Assembly: GCF_013394655.1 (NCBI RefSeq)
Contig: NZ_CP053351.1
Coordinates: 3,192,501-3,256,500 of the forward strand
Source: Winogradskyella schleiferi
Lineage (GTDB): Bacteria > Bacteroidota > Bacteroidia > Flavobacteriales > Flavobacteriaceae
Direction: 5' to 3'
Length of the DNA stretch: 64,000 nucleotides
This document shows, piece after piece, positions 9,401-17,641 of this stretch. How positions within the stretch are numbered: position 1 is the stretch's first letter; every line of letters begins with the position of its first letter. The notes beneath the pieces were generated by a model. The model had not been told where the DNA came from. It saw nothing but the letters and a program-made list of their open reading frames with translations, and did not search any database. A program made the position numbers and the translations under genes.

Positions 9401-10732
9401 GCCAAGTCCTCTCGGTTTAGAAGACATATGCTCGCCTTGCGCTTTCGCGGAAGCGTGAACGTCTGCTAATAATGGCGCCACAAATTCCTGCTCAAAAGCC
9501 ACTACGTCATTCATTAAACTGATGATGCGATTGACGCTTTCTCGACTTTTACTGCGTTGTGGTTCGGCGTCCAGTGTTATGTAATCTACATTGATACCTT
9601 CGTTGGAACGCTGACGTCTAATAAGCTGACCACTTTCTGAAAGATTGGATGCCACAATTTCCTGTAATGCTAATCCGCCACTGGTCATTGAACGCACAAA
9701 ATTTGAGTCGGTCAATCCTGTTTCAGCGATGGCGGTTTTCTTCGCATAGAAAGGCATCACTTCTGGATATTTGGCGAACGTAGCACTCAAAAAGCAACAA
9801 GCTTTAGTTTGCGGCAAGACTTCGCGCATCCAGGTACCGATGATGGAATCGAAACCGCCAGCCATATGCGACTCATCGAGAATGAAGATGAGCTTCTTAT
9901 ATTTTTTACTTCCATCGATTCCGTTATTTACCATTTTCTCAATCCACATACGTTTGTAGGGATGTGCAGATTGCACTTGAGAATAAGTAGCAAAAATCAT
10001 ATCATAACCCAATGGTAAATGGTCGAGCGTCAATGGAATTTTAATAGTTGGTGTTTTATCAGGATCAGGTAGTTTCTTCCCAATCTTTTTATGGTATTCA
10101 ATAGACTCTGGACTCTCCGTTGGAAATTCAATTTCGTTTGAAATCAGGTCAGCTTGCGCAGAACTACTCAGCGGACTGAACACCACATTACCATCGGCAT
10201 CTTTAATCTTTGCATTGGTATCTGTATTGACTATGAATGGCCTGATGTTCTCAAAACCTATCGCTTTCAGATCACGATACATATCTGTAAACAAGTCTGG
10301 TTTCTTGGTAAAAAAGACAGGAATATAATCGTTCATAACTGCGTGTCGTATCACCGCAGCAGCCTGCCGACCTTTTCCTATTCCTGTCTGATCTGCTATA
10401 ATAATGCCTTGCTCATTTTCAAATTGATTGAGATACAAACCAACCGCATCCACTTGTTCTGCACCCAATCCACTCCAAAGTTGTTTGGTGGATTCATACT
10501 TTAATTGATTACGCACATAATTATCAATATTCCCTTTTGTCTTCACAATGCTATTGAGCGACTTTTGAACCTCAAATGCCATATTACGCGGAATGAGCGT
10601 ATTCATTCGGTATGGCGCTTTTGACTTTGGGACGTATTCCACTAAAGCACTTTCTTGCGTGGCAAGTTTTGCGACCTCTTCGGCATCTTGCTTAAAATCT
10701 GCCTGTTCTATTTCTAATTCTTGGTTACTCAT
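6473..10732 (-). CDS. strawberry-notch/DarB-like superfamily 2 helicase
   Basis: This is a 1419-aa DExH-type NTPase. Walker A lies in the segment ADQTGIGKGRQ (about residues 113-123), the DESH Walker B at 286-289, motif III SAT at 316-318, and a C-terminal helicase block ends in QKRGRINRTGQ, typical of the strawberry-notch helicase C domain. The remaining 700 residues are long charged helical and beta regions. Phage P1 DarB, an antirestriction protein, fuses this helicase type to an adenine methyltransferase; here the methyltransferase is a separate gene two ORFs upstream. It overlaps the 141-aa gene by 8 bp. It contains an imperfect palindrome copy at 9441-9454. I infer DNA protection or processing during element transfer. 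Confidence 0.85.
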   Translation of the reverse strand: MSNQELEIEQADFKQDAEEVAKLATQESALVEYVPKSKAPYRMNTLIPRNMAFEVQKSLNSIVKTKGNIDNYVRNQLKYESTKQLWSGLGAEQVDAVGLYLNQFENEQGIIIADQTGIGKGRQAAAVIRHAVMNDYIPVFFTKKPDLFTDMYRDLKAIGFENIRPFIVNTDTNAKIKDADGNVVFSPLSSSAQADLISNEIEFPTESPESIEYHKKIGKKLPDPDKTPTIKIPLTLDHLPLGYDMIFATYSQVQSAHPYKRMWIEKMVNNGIDGSKKYKKLIFILDESHMAGGFDSIIGTWMREVLPQTKACCFLSATFAKYPEVMPFYAKKTAIAETGLTDSNFVRSMTSGGLALQEIVASNLSESGQLIRRQRSNEGINVDYITLDAEPQRSKSRESVNRIISLMNDVVAFEQEFVAPLLADVHASAKAQGEHMSSKPRGLGVKQSPYFSRVFNIIDQMLFALKVKDVVAHTIKLLKEDKKVVIAFKSTMGAFLKDLNLVSGDVIPNEQMDFVRTLVKGLDGIFNYNYVAIDGEKTRERIQLEELPQNGIEKYNDIKKRMLLESSGLSISPIDELIHLLQTEKKPKHLGGHSDMYFKVAEVTGRNQRIDLTDDEAVVESFRSNTERSFRMFNSGDYDVLLINQSGSTGSSAHASKDFKDQRQRAMIVHQFELDINTEVQKRGRINRTGQVNLPEYYYITSDIPTEKRLMTMLKAKLKSLDANTTGSQKTNDDTLKSADFLNKYGDIAAWNWVDENQEMMEQLGYPTYQKKTDKRGFISYERNGFKEGAIRQLTGRAGLLKVEDQDALYDDLLERYDHQIKLEKQQGTYDLETEFLPLDAEVKKRFLFQKGQGGRTPFGKDTVRDITIVNNLKRPFTKQDIDQRIQDALDGEKPVQVRLKLEDQINEAYPKLLEDRKAKRFKVIEKLKEDREVLPQRGSGETEEENEKILSDWNKLEALINQKTSQLATYIAGLENIQSIILRYTNMWNIGDVIRVPFIGTTIKPSWGIFLGVSVGKSGKNPYTLSNISLKFGVTDSRKILTYSLQPAEQSFISQVFTESRGITDVDIQMVNLEWNELIKKASSKRERRHILTENIVGASGQIGTQNKLIKYNTKEGTIKNGILLHRDFGKEGEADSALLPVSEAYPIISKLDLDDFFADHKLSFRAKRISDNYYQVYLDKKDLYPAVIDEKLRSLLRRESGQSQDELPDFVQNAGDMTGALHLENLQPFLNRLDAFQVQYMGKARELEDWEIENETDWKAQTKQKKGNFKYQLGRAYGQGSNPTIGFVSYEEPTADYEFGLVIYNRPLTDKEKYNYSLIPIFKNVEEPYQDWKTTILQTEIKDDFNAIIEEVRDLPLHEAIEAMGYFILNNLHEDGNAEFVFGKYTALDLGRVFYEDTIAQIASIDELINQLQIALK

Positions 10733-11150
10733 TCTTGTGTTGGGCTAATGCTTCTAAATAAGTTCGTAATGTGATTTCTAAATACAACTGAATGGCCTCT
10801 TCTTTATCCATACCACTTCCATAAAGCAATGAATCTTGAGGTGCGGTTTCGTCCAGTTTATCCCAACTTTCTTTGAGTGTCCAGAGTGCGAGTTGCATCT
10901 TATCTGTATTGGCAAGAAAGTCGGCTATTTCTGCTACCGATTTCCCTTCGGTGTAGACCAACTCCAGATAATCTTCAATAAGAGCAATTGGGTTTTCACC
11001 TTTCGCGAAAGCGTGTTCCACCAGTAGATGTAATTGAATGTAAAGTGCTGCTTCGTGGTCTTCATAGCGTTCAAATGATTTGGTGTTTGTGACCATAAAG
11101 AGTTTTGTACTCGTGTCGTTAGGCATTAATTGATTATTGAAATAGATCAT
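10725..11150 (-). CDS. hypothetical protein linking methyltransferase and helicase genes, 141 aa
   Basis: This soluble, acidic, helical protein has no recognised domain. It overlaps the methyltransferase gene upstream by 4 bp and the helicase gene downstream by 8 bp, so it is translated as part of the same unit and could be a subunit joining the two enzymes. It carries a palindrome copy (11000-11011) inside the HAFAKGEN codons. Function unknown. Confidence 0.7.
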   Translation of the reverse strand: MIYFNNQLMPNDTSTKLFMVTNTKSFERYEDHEAALYIQLHLLVEHAFAKGENPIALIEDYLELVYTEGKSVAEIADFLANTDKMQLALWTLKESWDKLDETAPQDSLLYGSGMDKEEAIQLYLEITLRTYLEALAQHKNE

Positions 11151-13891
11151 TTTGTTCTTGCGGTTTTAAGCTGTTTTATGATGGTATCGATATTTGGTTT
11201 GATGTGCGATTTGGTTTGCTTCCAGAGATCTTCAAACGTCTCTACCATATCTTCTAAATGTGGTTGTTCGCTTTTGTTTGGTGCTACTCCATAAGGTTTT
11301 GATTTACGACCACCAATGAGAATGAGCATTGTTTTTGTAACCGCTCCTTGTTTATTGTAGAGCTTGTAACTATTCATATTAATCACATCGTCTACTTTGT
11401 AATGACGATACAGCCAGTTGAAAAACGGACGGTATTTTGCAAAAAGTCCGTCGTCTCCAAAATAGACGTGTCCCATTATAATAATTGCTGCCTTGCCATC
11501 ATCTTTCATCGTGTAAAGCGCCAATCCAGCCATCAAGTGTTCTAGGCGAATATGGTTTGCTAATCCGCGATGTTTGTTGAAGTATTTCTGTATAATTCGC
11601 TCCTTATCAAACTTAGAATCATCCCAACTTGCAAATGGCGGATTGGTCACGACCACATCGTGAACTTTGTGCATCATTTCTGGAAATGGTTCTGCTGCGT
11701 TATCTGATGTAATACGACCAAAACCTTGATGCTCTAAAGATTGTTTTCGGCTTTTATCTATCTCGTTGACGTGAGTGATTCTTGGATTCGCTCCTACGAG
11801 TAGCAACCCATTTCCAGCACTTGGCTCAAAGATGAACTCGGCTTCATCCATTTGGGTGTATTGCGCGATGATGGCTCCAATAGGACAAGGCGTGGAATAC
11901 TGTTTGTAGAGTTCTTTACTACTATCAGAATACGCATAGGTAGGTTGCACTTTATTCCAAAACAACACCATCTTTTTCAGTCGTGCTTCAAATGGGATAG
12001 GTTCTCTGTAGAGCATCTTGTACCATAACAACCAACTCAATTCTACCGCTTCCCAAAGTGCGCCCATCGTTGGTGCATTGGTTTCTTCTCTAAGCTTTTC
12101 TATCTTCTTTTTTGATAGGCGTTCCGCTTTCGCGAAAGCGGTATGCAGAATAGCTATGACCTTATCTAAATAGTCGTTGGGTTCTTGATGTTTTTCTTTT
12201 TTAGGCTTGGGTTCTGGAAGTGATTCTTCGACCTCTAAATCCTTGTTCATATAATCCTGAATGACCAGTTTGGATCTTTCCAATCTGCTTATTTCCCATT
12301 CAATATCATTGAAAGCTTCTTTGGACTGCTTATCGGTTCTGGGTTTGTTGGATTTTGGGTTGACTAATTCCAATTTCTTTTCAACCAATTCCATTAATAA
12401 GGAATCCATAATCACAATTCCCTTTGCTAAATCTGCAATAGGTCTGGAATGTTCGACCGCAGACCACCATTGATGCCTGTCATCGTATGCGCCAATTTGA
12501 GAAGCTAAAGTTGAGACACTTTTATAACCAGTATGAACGTTCACATAAGGATAATCTAAATCTGTAGGATAGCCGATTTCTTCAAACGCTTCCAGACCGC
12601 GACTTTCCCACTCACGAAGAACTGTAGAACGATTTACATTAATTCCATAATCATTAGGATGTGCCATTTGAGACAGACGAAATAAATCTAATCCAGAGGC
12701 TTGTTCAATGGTATCATCTGTAATGTTGTAGAGTCGCTTGAACTTCATTCTCATAAAGTTGGCATCACTTAAATTGAGTCCACCAGATTGAAAAGGTTCG
12801 CCAGCTTTTGTTGGGACTAAAACATTGGGAACAATATGATCGCGATTGAAAATATCTTTTGATACAGATAGCGTTCTAGCGACCTCTTCTTTCAGATGGA
12901 AAAGAGGTAAGTCTAGCGATAGGTTCAAGCGATTGATTTCCATTAACGCCATTGTGCGCGATGAGAAAGTCAAATCCAAAATCCAATCCTTAAAGTTTTG
13001 TAGCGCTTTTAAAAGTTCGTTCTTAAAACGTAGTTCGCTGGATTGTTCCTGCGCATCTTCTAAATCTAAAATGGTGGTGGCTATGATGGTTTCATCTTCA
13101 CCTTCAAGACTCTCTTCTAAAATTACAAGTTTGCTAATCACTTCGCTTAAAATCTCACGAGTAGAAATTTTACGCTCTTTATCGGTCTTGTAACCAGACT
13201 CATTTTCTTTAGGCACTTCTTCAAGGGTCTCTTCGTTTTCAGTTTTACTATCTTCTATAGGAAGTTCGTTTTCTATTTTGATTTGCTTTTCGTTGTTTGT
13301 TGTCTCAAGAGTAGGTTTGTCTTGAGCTTTGCCATCCTCTATAGGAAGGTAGTTTTCTACTTCCTTAGTAGGTTCGTTTTCTATTTCCGTTATCTCATCG
13401 ACTTTAAAACGATTTATAATTTGCCCTTTGTCATATATAATGCGAGCTTTCCGTTTATAGTTTCTGGGAGAGACTTCGACGTTTTGCAAATCGTCTCCAT
13501 ATTTGGTAATGGCATATTGAGTTGCTATTTCTGTAGCGACCTTCTTATAGGGATCGAATAAAACATAGTCCTTCGTTTCTGCCTTTTCTGTACCTCTGTA
13601 TGAAATAGTAACAAAACTAAATTTGCTTTTATCAATGTTTTCTAAGGAAGGTTGAAACGATGGATACATCGAAACCGTTTTCCAATCGTCTCCACGAGAA
13701 AACGCATCTCTTAAGGAAGTAGCAAAACTTTTATAGGCTGGATGCGCATCAGAATACCAAGTATTTTTCTTCTTAAAAACCTCGCGAAAGCCTAATTCTA
13801 ATAGGAAGGTCGAAAACTCTTTGGGTAGGTTTTCACTGAATAGCAATTCAATTGCGTTTTTCTCTTCGTTCTCTGTAATCGTTACCTGCAT
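11147..13891 (-). CDS. DNA adenine methyltransferase-like protein, large
   Basis: In this 914-aa protein the SAM-binding motif I is FEPSAGNG and the catalytic motif IV is VVTNPPFASW (NPPF), both in the C-terminal third, the arrangement of N6-adenine DNA methyltransferases. The N-terminal 150 residues form a small folded region, followed by a low-complexity Glu/Lys-rich linker holding two imperfect repeats around LPIEDxK. The central part is helical and unrecognised. It begins the methyltransferase-helicase operon. With the strawberry-notch helicase it resembles the two halves of P1 DarB split into separate genes. It could protect element DNA from host restriction; target specificity cannot be read from sequence. 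Confidence 0.82.
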   Translation of the reverse strand: MQVTITENEEKNAIELLFSENLPKEFSTFLLELGFREVFKKKNTWYSDAHPAYKSFATSLRDAFSRGDDWKTVSMYPSFQPSLENIDKSKFSFVTISYRGTEKAETKDYVLFDPYKKVATEIATQYAITKYGDDLQNVEVSPRNYKRKARIIYDKGQIINRFKVDEITEIENEPTKEVENYLPIEDGKAQDKPTLETTNNEKQIKIENELPIEDSKTENEETLEEVPKENESGYKTDKERKISTREILSEVISKLVILEESLEGEDETIIATTILDLEDAQEQSSELRFKNELLKALQNFKDWILDLTFSSRTMALMEINRLNLSLDLPLFHLKEEVARTLSVSKDIFNRDHIVPNVLVPTKAGEPFQSGGLNLSDANFMRMKFKRLYNITDDTIEQASGLDLFRLSQMAHPNDYGINVNRSTVLREWESRGLEAFEEIGYPTDLDYPYVNVHTGYKSVSTLASQIGAYDDRHQWWSAVEHSRPIADLAKGIVIMDSLLMELVEKKLELVNPKSNKPRTDKQSKEAFNDIEWEISRLERSKLVIQDYMNKDLEVEESLPEPKPKKEKHQEPNDYLDKVIAILHTAFAKAERLSKKKIEKLREETNAPTMGALWEAVELSWLLWYKMLYREPIPFEARLKKMVLFWNKVQPTYAYSDSSKELYKQYSTPCPIGAIIAQYTQMDEAEFIFEPSAGNGLLLVGANPRITHVNEIDKSRKQSLEHQGFGRITSDNAAEPFPEMMHKVHDVVVTNPPFASWDDSKFDKERIIQKYFNKHRGLANHIRLEHLMAGLALYTMKDDGKAAIIIMGHVYFGDDGLFAKYRPFFNWLYRHYKVDDVINMNSYKLYNKQGAVTKTMLILIGGRKSKPYGVAPNKSEQPHLEDMVETFEDLWKQTKSHIKPNIDTIIKQLKTARTK
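12124..12141. repeat. dispersed palindrome GCTTTCGCGAAAGC (longest of six copies)
   Basis: This 18-bp perfect palindrome (CCGCTTTCGCGAAAGCGG) is the longest of six copies, all inside coding sequence: 229-242, 450-465, 9441-9454 (one mismatch), 11000-11011, 12124-12141 and 14893-14906. In most genes it is read as an Ala-Phe-Ala-Lys or Leu-Ser-Arg-Lys run. I found none between 20.7 and 64 kb. It is a candidate binding site for an element- or lineage-specific DNA protein. Confidence 0.8.
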
Positions 13892-13918
13892 CTGTATCGG
13901 GAATAGGAAAACTCATCG

Positions 13919-13938
13919 CTATAGGAAGCTCGTTTTCT
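13919..13938. repeat. non-coding copy of a 20-bp repeat also found inside the methyltransferase gene
   Basis: CTATAGGAAGCTCGTTTTCT here, 28 bp upstream of the methyltransferase start, matches 13255-13274 (one difference) and 13339-13358 (two differences) within the gene's linker region. In the gene it encodes ENELPIED-type repeats. The upstream copy is outside the frame used, so the repeat either expanded past the present start or the gene once began farther upstream. The rest of 13939-14112 holds no gene I can support. Confidence 0.6.
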
Positions 13939-14112
13939 CTTTGATTTAGGATAAATATAGATTTGAGAGTCGGTCGATTGACCTTACGGAAATGTACTTC
14001 GGTACATTGGGATTATTTTGAAATTAGGTTGAAATGGGTAATCGTAGTAACGGTAAGGGTTTTGAATTTATGGGTGGGATAAATTCAATAATTTTAGAAG
14101 GTACTCTAAAGT

Positions 14113-14149
14113 AATATCCCTGAACTTTCATTTTAAGTTCAGGGATATT
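14113..14149 (-). terminator. strong hairpin terminator after the glycosyltransferase gene
   Basis: A perfect 15-bp inverted repeat (arms 14113-14127 and 14135-14149, 7-nt loop) begins 6 bp past the stop of the leftward glycosyltransferase gene. It should end the regulator-to-glycosyltransferase transcript before the methyltransferase promoter region. The T-tract on the minus strand is weak. Confidence 0.8.
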
Positions 14150-14155
14150 GATTGA

Positions 14156-15307
14156 TTAAATATATAAGGAAGTTATTTTATCAATAGATGTCTTTGCAAA
14201 GCTGTTATTATTCCAGATATTCTTTATGAGACTAGAAGAAAAATTTTTCTCTTTATCATATTTTACAAGTGTTTCAAGAGCTTCTAACCACTCAGGAGCT
14301 TCACTCGCTAAAAATCCATTTTCTGCATTGTGAATCCATTTTTTGACTGGATGGTGAGATGATGCAACTACAGGAATCCCAAACGTTGAAAGCTCCATAA
14401 AAAGCTGATAGTTTTGATGCCTATTAAAAAGACATTCTAAAGCAGGTAGTAAAACTACATCGAGTTGTAAGCTGTTCAACTTTTCAAAATAATCTAAGAA
14501 TGAAACGGTAGGATGTATTTCTACTTTATATTCTTTAAAAAGTTTTTCTACTTCCCATACAGAATAGGGCTTCCCGAAGTAAATAAACTCAATTTGATCT
14601 CCAAAATTTTTTCTCATTTTAAAAAGTACTTCCTTAAGAGATAGCAAATCTTCTTCGGTTGATTTTATTAAGCCTACTCGTAATTTCTCTGAAGTGTTTC
14701 TTGTAAGTGGTGGCATTTCTTCATAGCCATATCTCGAGACTAAACTGGGAAGGTATTGCACAAATGTATGTGCGTTTTCTAAGCGGTCGTCAATGAATCG
14801 CTGCAAGAACTTTTGAAAAGCTTCATTTGCAACAGTCACGATATCCATTAGACCCAAATTATTTTCTATGCACTTTAGTTTGTCATTAGTTAGCTTTCGC
14901 GAAAGCGGAATAGAAACAGGTATCGCAAAATAATTTCTATCTAAGTCCATCACTAATTGAACCGAAGGATTAAGCGTTTTGATAGCCTGCATCAAATAGC
15001 TAACATCACTAAACAGGGCAGGGAAAATGATGTAATCTGCCCAGGTAATTAAGCGCTCATCCAGCTGATTTACAAAATCAGAAAGTTTCATCGAGAAGTC
15101 ATTGGTCTCGATACTGGTAATAATCGCCTTATGCGTATCTGTTTTATTGATTTCTAATGCAGGTGTTATCATCCTGTAATAACCTGTCGCATTGAGTTTG
15201 GGACTCACATAAAGCAGATGAATTTTATCATCTGCCTCTATGTTATATCGCTGGTCAAAATTGTTTTTAGGATTGAGCTTCGCTTGTAATTCTTTAATTG
15301 TTCTCAT
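14156..15307 (-). CDS. GT-B type glycosyltransferase
   Basis: This 383-aa protein ends in a domain typical of family GT4-like glycosyltransferases: ELSTFGIPVVASSHHPVK followed by an acidic NGFLA segment, where the nucleotide sugar normally binds. The N-terminal half reads as a divergent acceptor domain (HLLYVSPKLNATGYYRM at about 30-46). No membrane segment or signal is seen. It ends an operon of element housekeeping genes, overlapping the 90-aa gene by 1 bp, and is not in a polysaccharide cluster. The acceptor is therefore unclear: phage-like glycosyltransferases modify DNA, tail or surface molecules. It carries a palindrome copy at 14893-14906. Confidence 0.72.
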   Translation of the reverse strand: MRTIKELQAKLNPKNNFDQRYNIEADDKIHLLYVSPKLNATGYYRMITPALEINKTDTHKAIITSIETNDFSMKLSDFVNQLDERLITWADYIIFPALFSDVSYLMQAIKTLNPSVQLVMDLDRNYFAIPVSIPLSRKLTNDKLKCIENNLGLMDIVTVANEAFQKFLQRFIDDRLENAHTFVQYLPSLVSRYGYEEMPPLTRNTSEKLRVGLIKSTEEDLLSLKEVLFKMRKNFGDQIEFIYFGKPYSVWEVEKLFKEYKVEIHPTVSFLDYFEKLNSLQLDVVLLPALECLFNRHQNYQLFMELSTFGIPVVASSHHPVKKWIHNAENGFLASEAPEWLEALETLVKYDKEKNFSSSLIKNIWNNNSFAKTSIDKITSLYI

Positions 15308-15579
15308 TATATAGTTTCAACTGATTTCTCAATCCCTTCGTAAAATTTTGCAATGCGTTGTCCGGTTGCTTTGTCATAAATCTCAATGGTACCAGCTAAT
15401 GGACCATATTGTTTTATCTTTTTTCTGAAACGTTCCATACCAGTTTCTTTGCTGCGTGTTCTTGATAATTTGTGCTTCCAATCTATTGAATACATTGTTC
15501 TTACGTTACCGTCTTTAAACCAGACAATCATTTTTGAAAATGAATCTTGTCCTAGTTTCCATCCTTTGCTTTGTGCCAT
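15307..15579 (-). CDS. small basic hypothetical protein, 90 aa
   Basis: A lysine/arginine-rich 90-aa protein with beta-strand character and no recognised family. Its ends overlap both neighbours by a single base (ATAAT-type junctions), so it is an integral part of the operon that runs from the winged-helix gene to the glycosyltransferase. It could bind nucleic acid, given its charge. Confidence 0.62.
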   Translation of the reverse strand: MAQSKGWKLGQDSFSKMIVWFKDGNVRTMYSIDWKHKLSRTRSKETGMERFRKKIKQYGPLAGTIEIYDKATGQRIAKFYEGIEKSVETI

Positions 15580-16064
15580 TATTTGAAATATTTAATTAGT
15601 GAATTAAGTGGGATTTGTTTTATAAACTCTTCATTTTGAAAAGCTCTAACCTGGACTTTATCGTCCTTGAGGTGAATCCAAATACGGACGCTTTCTTCAT
15701 CAATACGATTGGCTTCTGCAAACTCTTTGAGGTATTGTTTGATGCTGAAGGCAACTTTATTCTGTACGTTATCCAATTGTGCTAATTGCTCTTCCATAAA
15801 GAAATACGTGAGCTCTTGAGTAGGTATAGCGCTCACAGGTTTACTCTGATTGTATAAAAATGAACGTATGATGTGATCTTTTTGAAAAATCCTGATGTAG
15901 AGACGATCCTTTGGGATTTGAAGTCTGTTGGAAATGTAGTTGGTGCGGTTAGTGATAGTTTTAGTTACCATCTTTTCGTAACCAAAAATATCAACCGTCA
16001 AATCGGTTAATGCACCTTTGAGTTTTTTGCTCAAAGACGCATCATTTTTTTTAAATGGATTCAT
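15579..16064 (-). CDS. hypothetical element protein, 161 aa
   Basis: A soluble mixed alpha/beta protein without a recognised domain, located 3 bp downstream of the winged-helix replication-type gene. The strand-rich halves (DRLYIRIFQKDHIIRSFLY and VRIWIHLKDDKVQVRAF) look like a duplicated subdomain. It is probably co-expressed with its neighbours; function unknown. Confidence 0.62.
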   Translation of the reverse strand: MNPFKKNDASLSKKLKGALTDLTVDIFGYEKMVTKTITNRTNYISNRLQIPKDRLYIRIFQKDHIIRSFLYNQSKPVSAIPTQELTYFFMEEQLAQLDNVQNKVAFSIKQYLKEFAEANRIDEESVRIWIHLKDDKVQVRAFQNEEFIKQIPLNSLIKYFK

Positions 16065-16067
16065 TTT

Positions 16068-17309
16068 TTAAGTATTAAGTTGTAAATATTTGTGTGTAGA
16101 GTGATTCAAAACAGAAGCGTGAAAAGTGTTCAACAATTCTGGTTGACCTAATTTGCTGATTCTGGTTTCGCAAGACCTAAATAGCTCAAGGCGAGGTTTT
16201 TGCTTTGCAGTTTCTTTTTTCTCATTGTTGAGAAAACGACGAATTTGAGCTTGTAAAATCAGTTTTAACCGCACCTCGTATTCTCTTTTCTTCTGCTTTT
16301 GGTACCAGATTCTCGTTCCCGTAAAACCTGATGGATTTTTTGGGTCAAAGTATTTATCTGGAAGCTGGACGTATCGTTTTGTTGGGTCTTTTGCAATATA
16401 TTTTTGTACAATTCCTAATCGGCTAACATAAACCTCGTGGACGTTTTGCAGTTGTTTGTCAGAGACAGGCTCGTACCACAAATGGAGCAGTTTCAGCGCG
16501 GTTTTCTCTTGACTTTGTGTAAGGTAATGGTCTTTGTAGATGGTATTTCGCGCCAGTTTCCAAAAGGACTTGACGTAAAATGATAGGGAAGCGGAACGAG
16601 CCTGATCGACGCCTGAAATTTCGGCGCCAGTTTGATCTGTGGCTCGTGATTTCCGCTCTATTTCCCCTGCATCATTATTTTTTTTGGGGTCTATTTTTCC
16701 TGTGTATCCTGTAAAAGTGTTACTAGTAGCGTTGCGTGACTCATAACCCTTCGTGAGTGGTAACGAACTCGCTTTAGTCTTCAACTTATCAACGCCTATT
16801 ATTATATTATTTATGTAACCATTGTTACTAGTATCTGTATGAGGACAAGTTGTCGTTTTAGAATTTTTAAAAAACTGATTATCAGTAGTTTTTGATTTTT
16901 CAGTTTGAAGCTCATTTTCAGGCTTATTAACGGCTTTTACACCACCTATCAACAATATATTTGGGTTGATAAAAAGCTCGTATCCAGAGTTGGAACCGTG
17001 CCATATCTTTTTAGTTATGATATTAGCTTCTATGAGACGTTTGAGGTGTCGTTGGATGGTTCTTGTGCTTGCTTTGGCACGTTTGGCTAGCTGTACGTTA
17101 TTAGTCTTTAATGGAGGTAAATTCTGTAAATCTATGGCAGCTATACTATTTGCCTTCAGTAAGGATATAGAATAAATCTTGATGATCTCTTGAGTGGTTA
17201 AGATCATTGCCTGTCTTACATGCGAAGAGAGGTCTTTTGTGCTTGCATTATGCTGGTTAACGTAACCTTCTAAAGCATTAAATGCGGTTGAGTATTGTAT
17301 GATGGCCAT
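16068..17309 (-). CDS. winged-helix replication/partition-type protein
   Basis: This is a 413-aa protein. Residues about 40-120 form a winged helix: NNVQLAKRAKASTRTIQRHL as the helix-turn-helix, then a wing ending in GYELFINPNILL. A low-complexity Ser/Thr/Asn linker (130-235) separates this from a basic helical C-terminal domain rich in Lys and Arg. Plasmid and ICE replication initiators and related regulators of Bacteroidota have this plan. It is preceded by a small HTH gene and followed by two unknown genes, as in a plasmid-maintenance unit. Replication initiation is inferred, not shown: I see no iterons. Confidence 0.6.
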   Translation of the reverse strand: MAIIQYSTAFNALEGYVNQHNASTKDLSSHVRQAMILTTQEIIKIYSISLLKANSIAAIDLQNLPPLKTNNVQLAKRAKASTRTIQRHLKRLIEANIITKKIWHGSNSGYELFINPNILLIGGVKAVNKPENELQTEKSKTTDNQFFKNSKTTTCPHTDTSNNGYINNIIIGVDKLKTKASSLPLTKGYESRNATSNTFTGYTGKIDPKKNNDAGEIERKSRATDQTGAEISGVDQARSASLSFYVKSFWKLARNTIYKDHYLTQSQEKTALKLLHLWYEPVSDKQLQNVHEVYVSRLGIVQKYIAKDPTKRYVQLPDKYFDPKNPSGFTGTRIWYQKQKKREYEVRLKLILQAQIRRFLNNEKKETAKQKPRLELFRSCETRISKLGQPELLNTFHASVLNHSTHKYLQLNT

Positions 17310-17392
17310 TGTTGAGACAATAGCCAGTAATCAGCTTTTTTGCTGTCTGTACTGGTAATTTGAGTGAAGTGCCCGTTTAAGCATCTTAATTT

Positions 17393-17641
17393 TTAAGCCT
17401 CGTAGAATAGTATCTCTGTTCGCTTCTTAATAGAAGATCGCTTTTCTTCTTTTTCTTCAATGAGATCAAGGCACAATTCATAAATAATTTCTACACTACT
17501 GGGTCTGATAGATTGTAGTCTAAAAAACTTGGTAATCGTGGGGCGTGATAATTGTGTTTTACTTTTTATGACGTTCACGGGACTATCATAAAGCTTCTCC
17601 ATCCTGAGAACCACCTTTTTGATATCTTCTGTTAGGTACAT
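17393..17641 (-). CDS. small HTH DNA-binding protein
   Basis: In this 82-aa protein the segment SPVNVIKSKTQLSRPTITKF has helix-turn-helix spacing (residues about 19-38), followed by a recognition-helix-like stretch and a charged tail. It is probably a Cro-like regulator of the leftward operon. It is transcribed divergently from the 231-aa Cro/CI-like gene across the AT-rich 17642-17824 interval, the usual arrangement of a lysogeny- or maintenance-type switch. Confidence 0.65.
   Translation of the reverse strand: MYLTEDIKKVVLRMEKLYDSPVNVIKSKTQLSRPTITKFFRLQSIRPSSVEIIYELCLDLIEEKEEKRSSIKKRTEILFYEA

Noticed and set aside
6946..10504. Several rightward ORFs of 60-116 codons inside the helicase gene
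   Set aside because: They are antisense to a long, motif-bearing frame and have no promoter, domain or spacing of their own.
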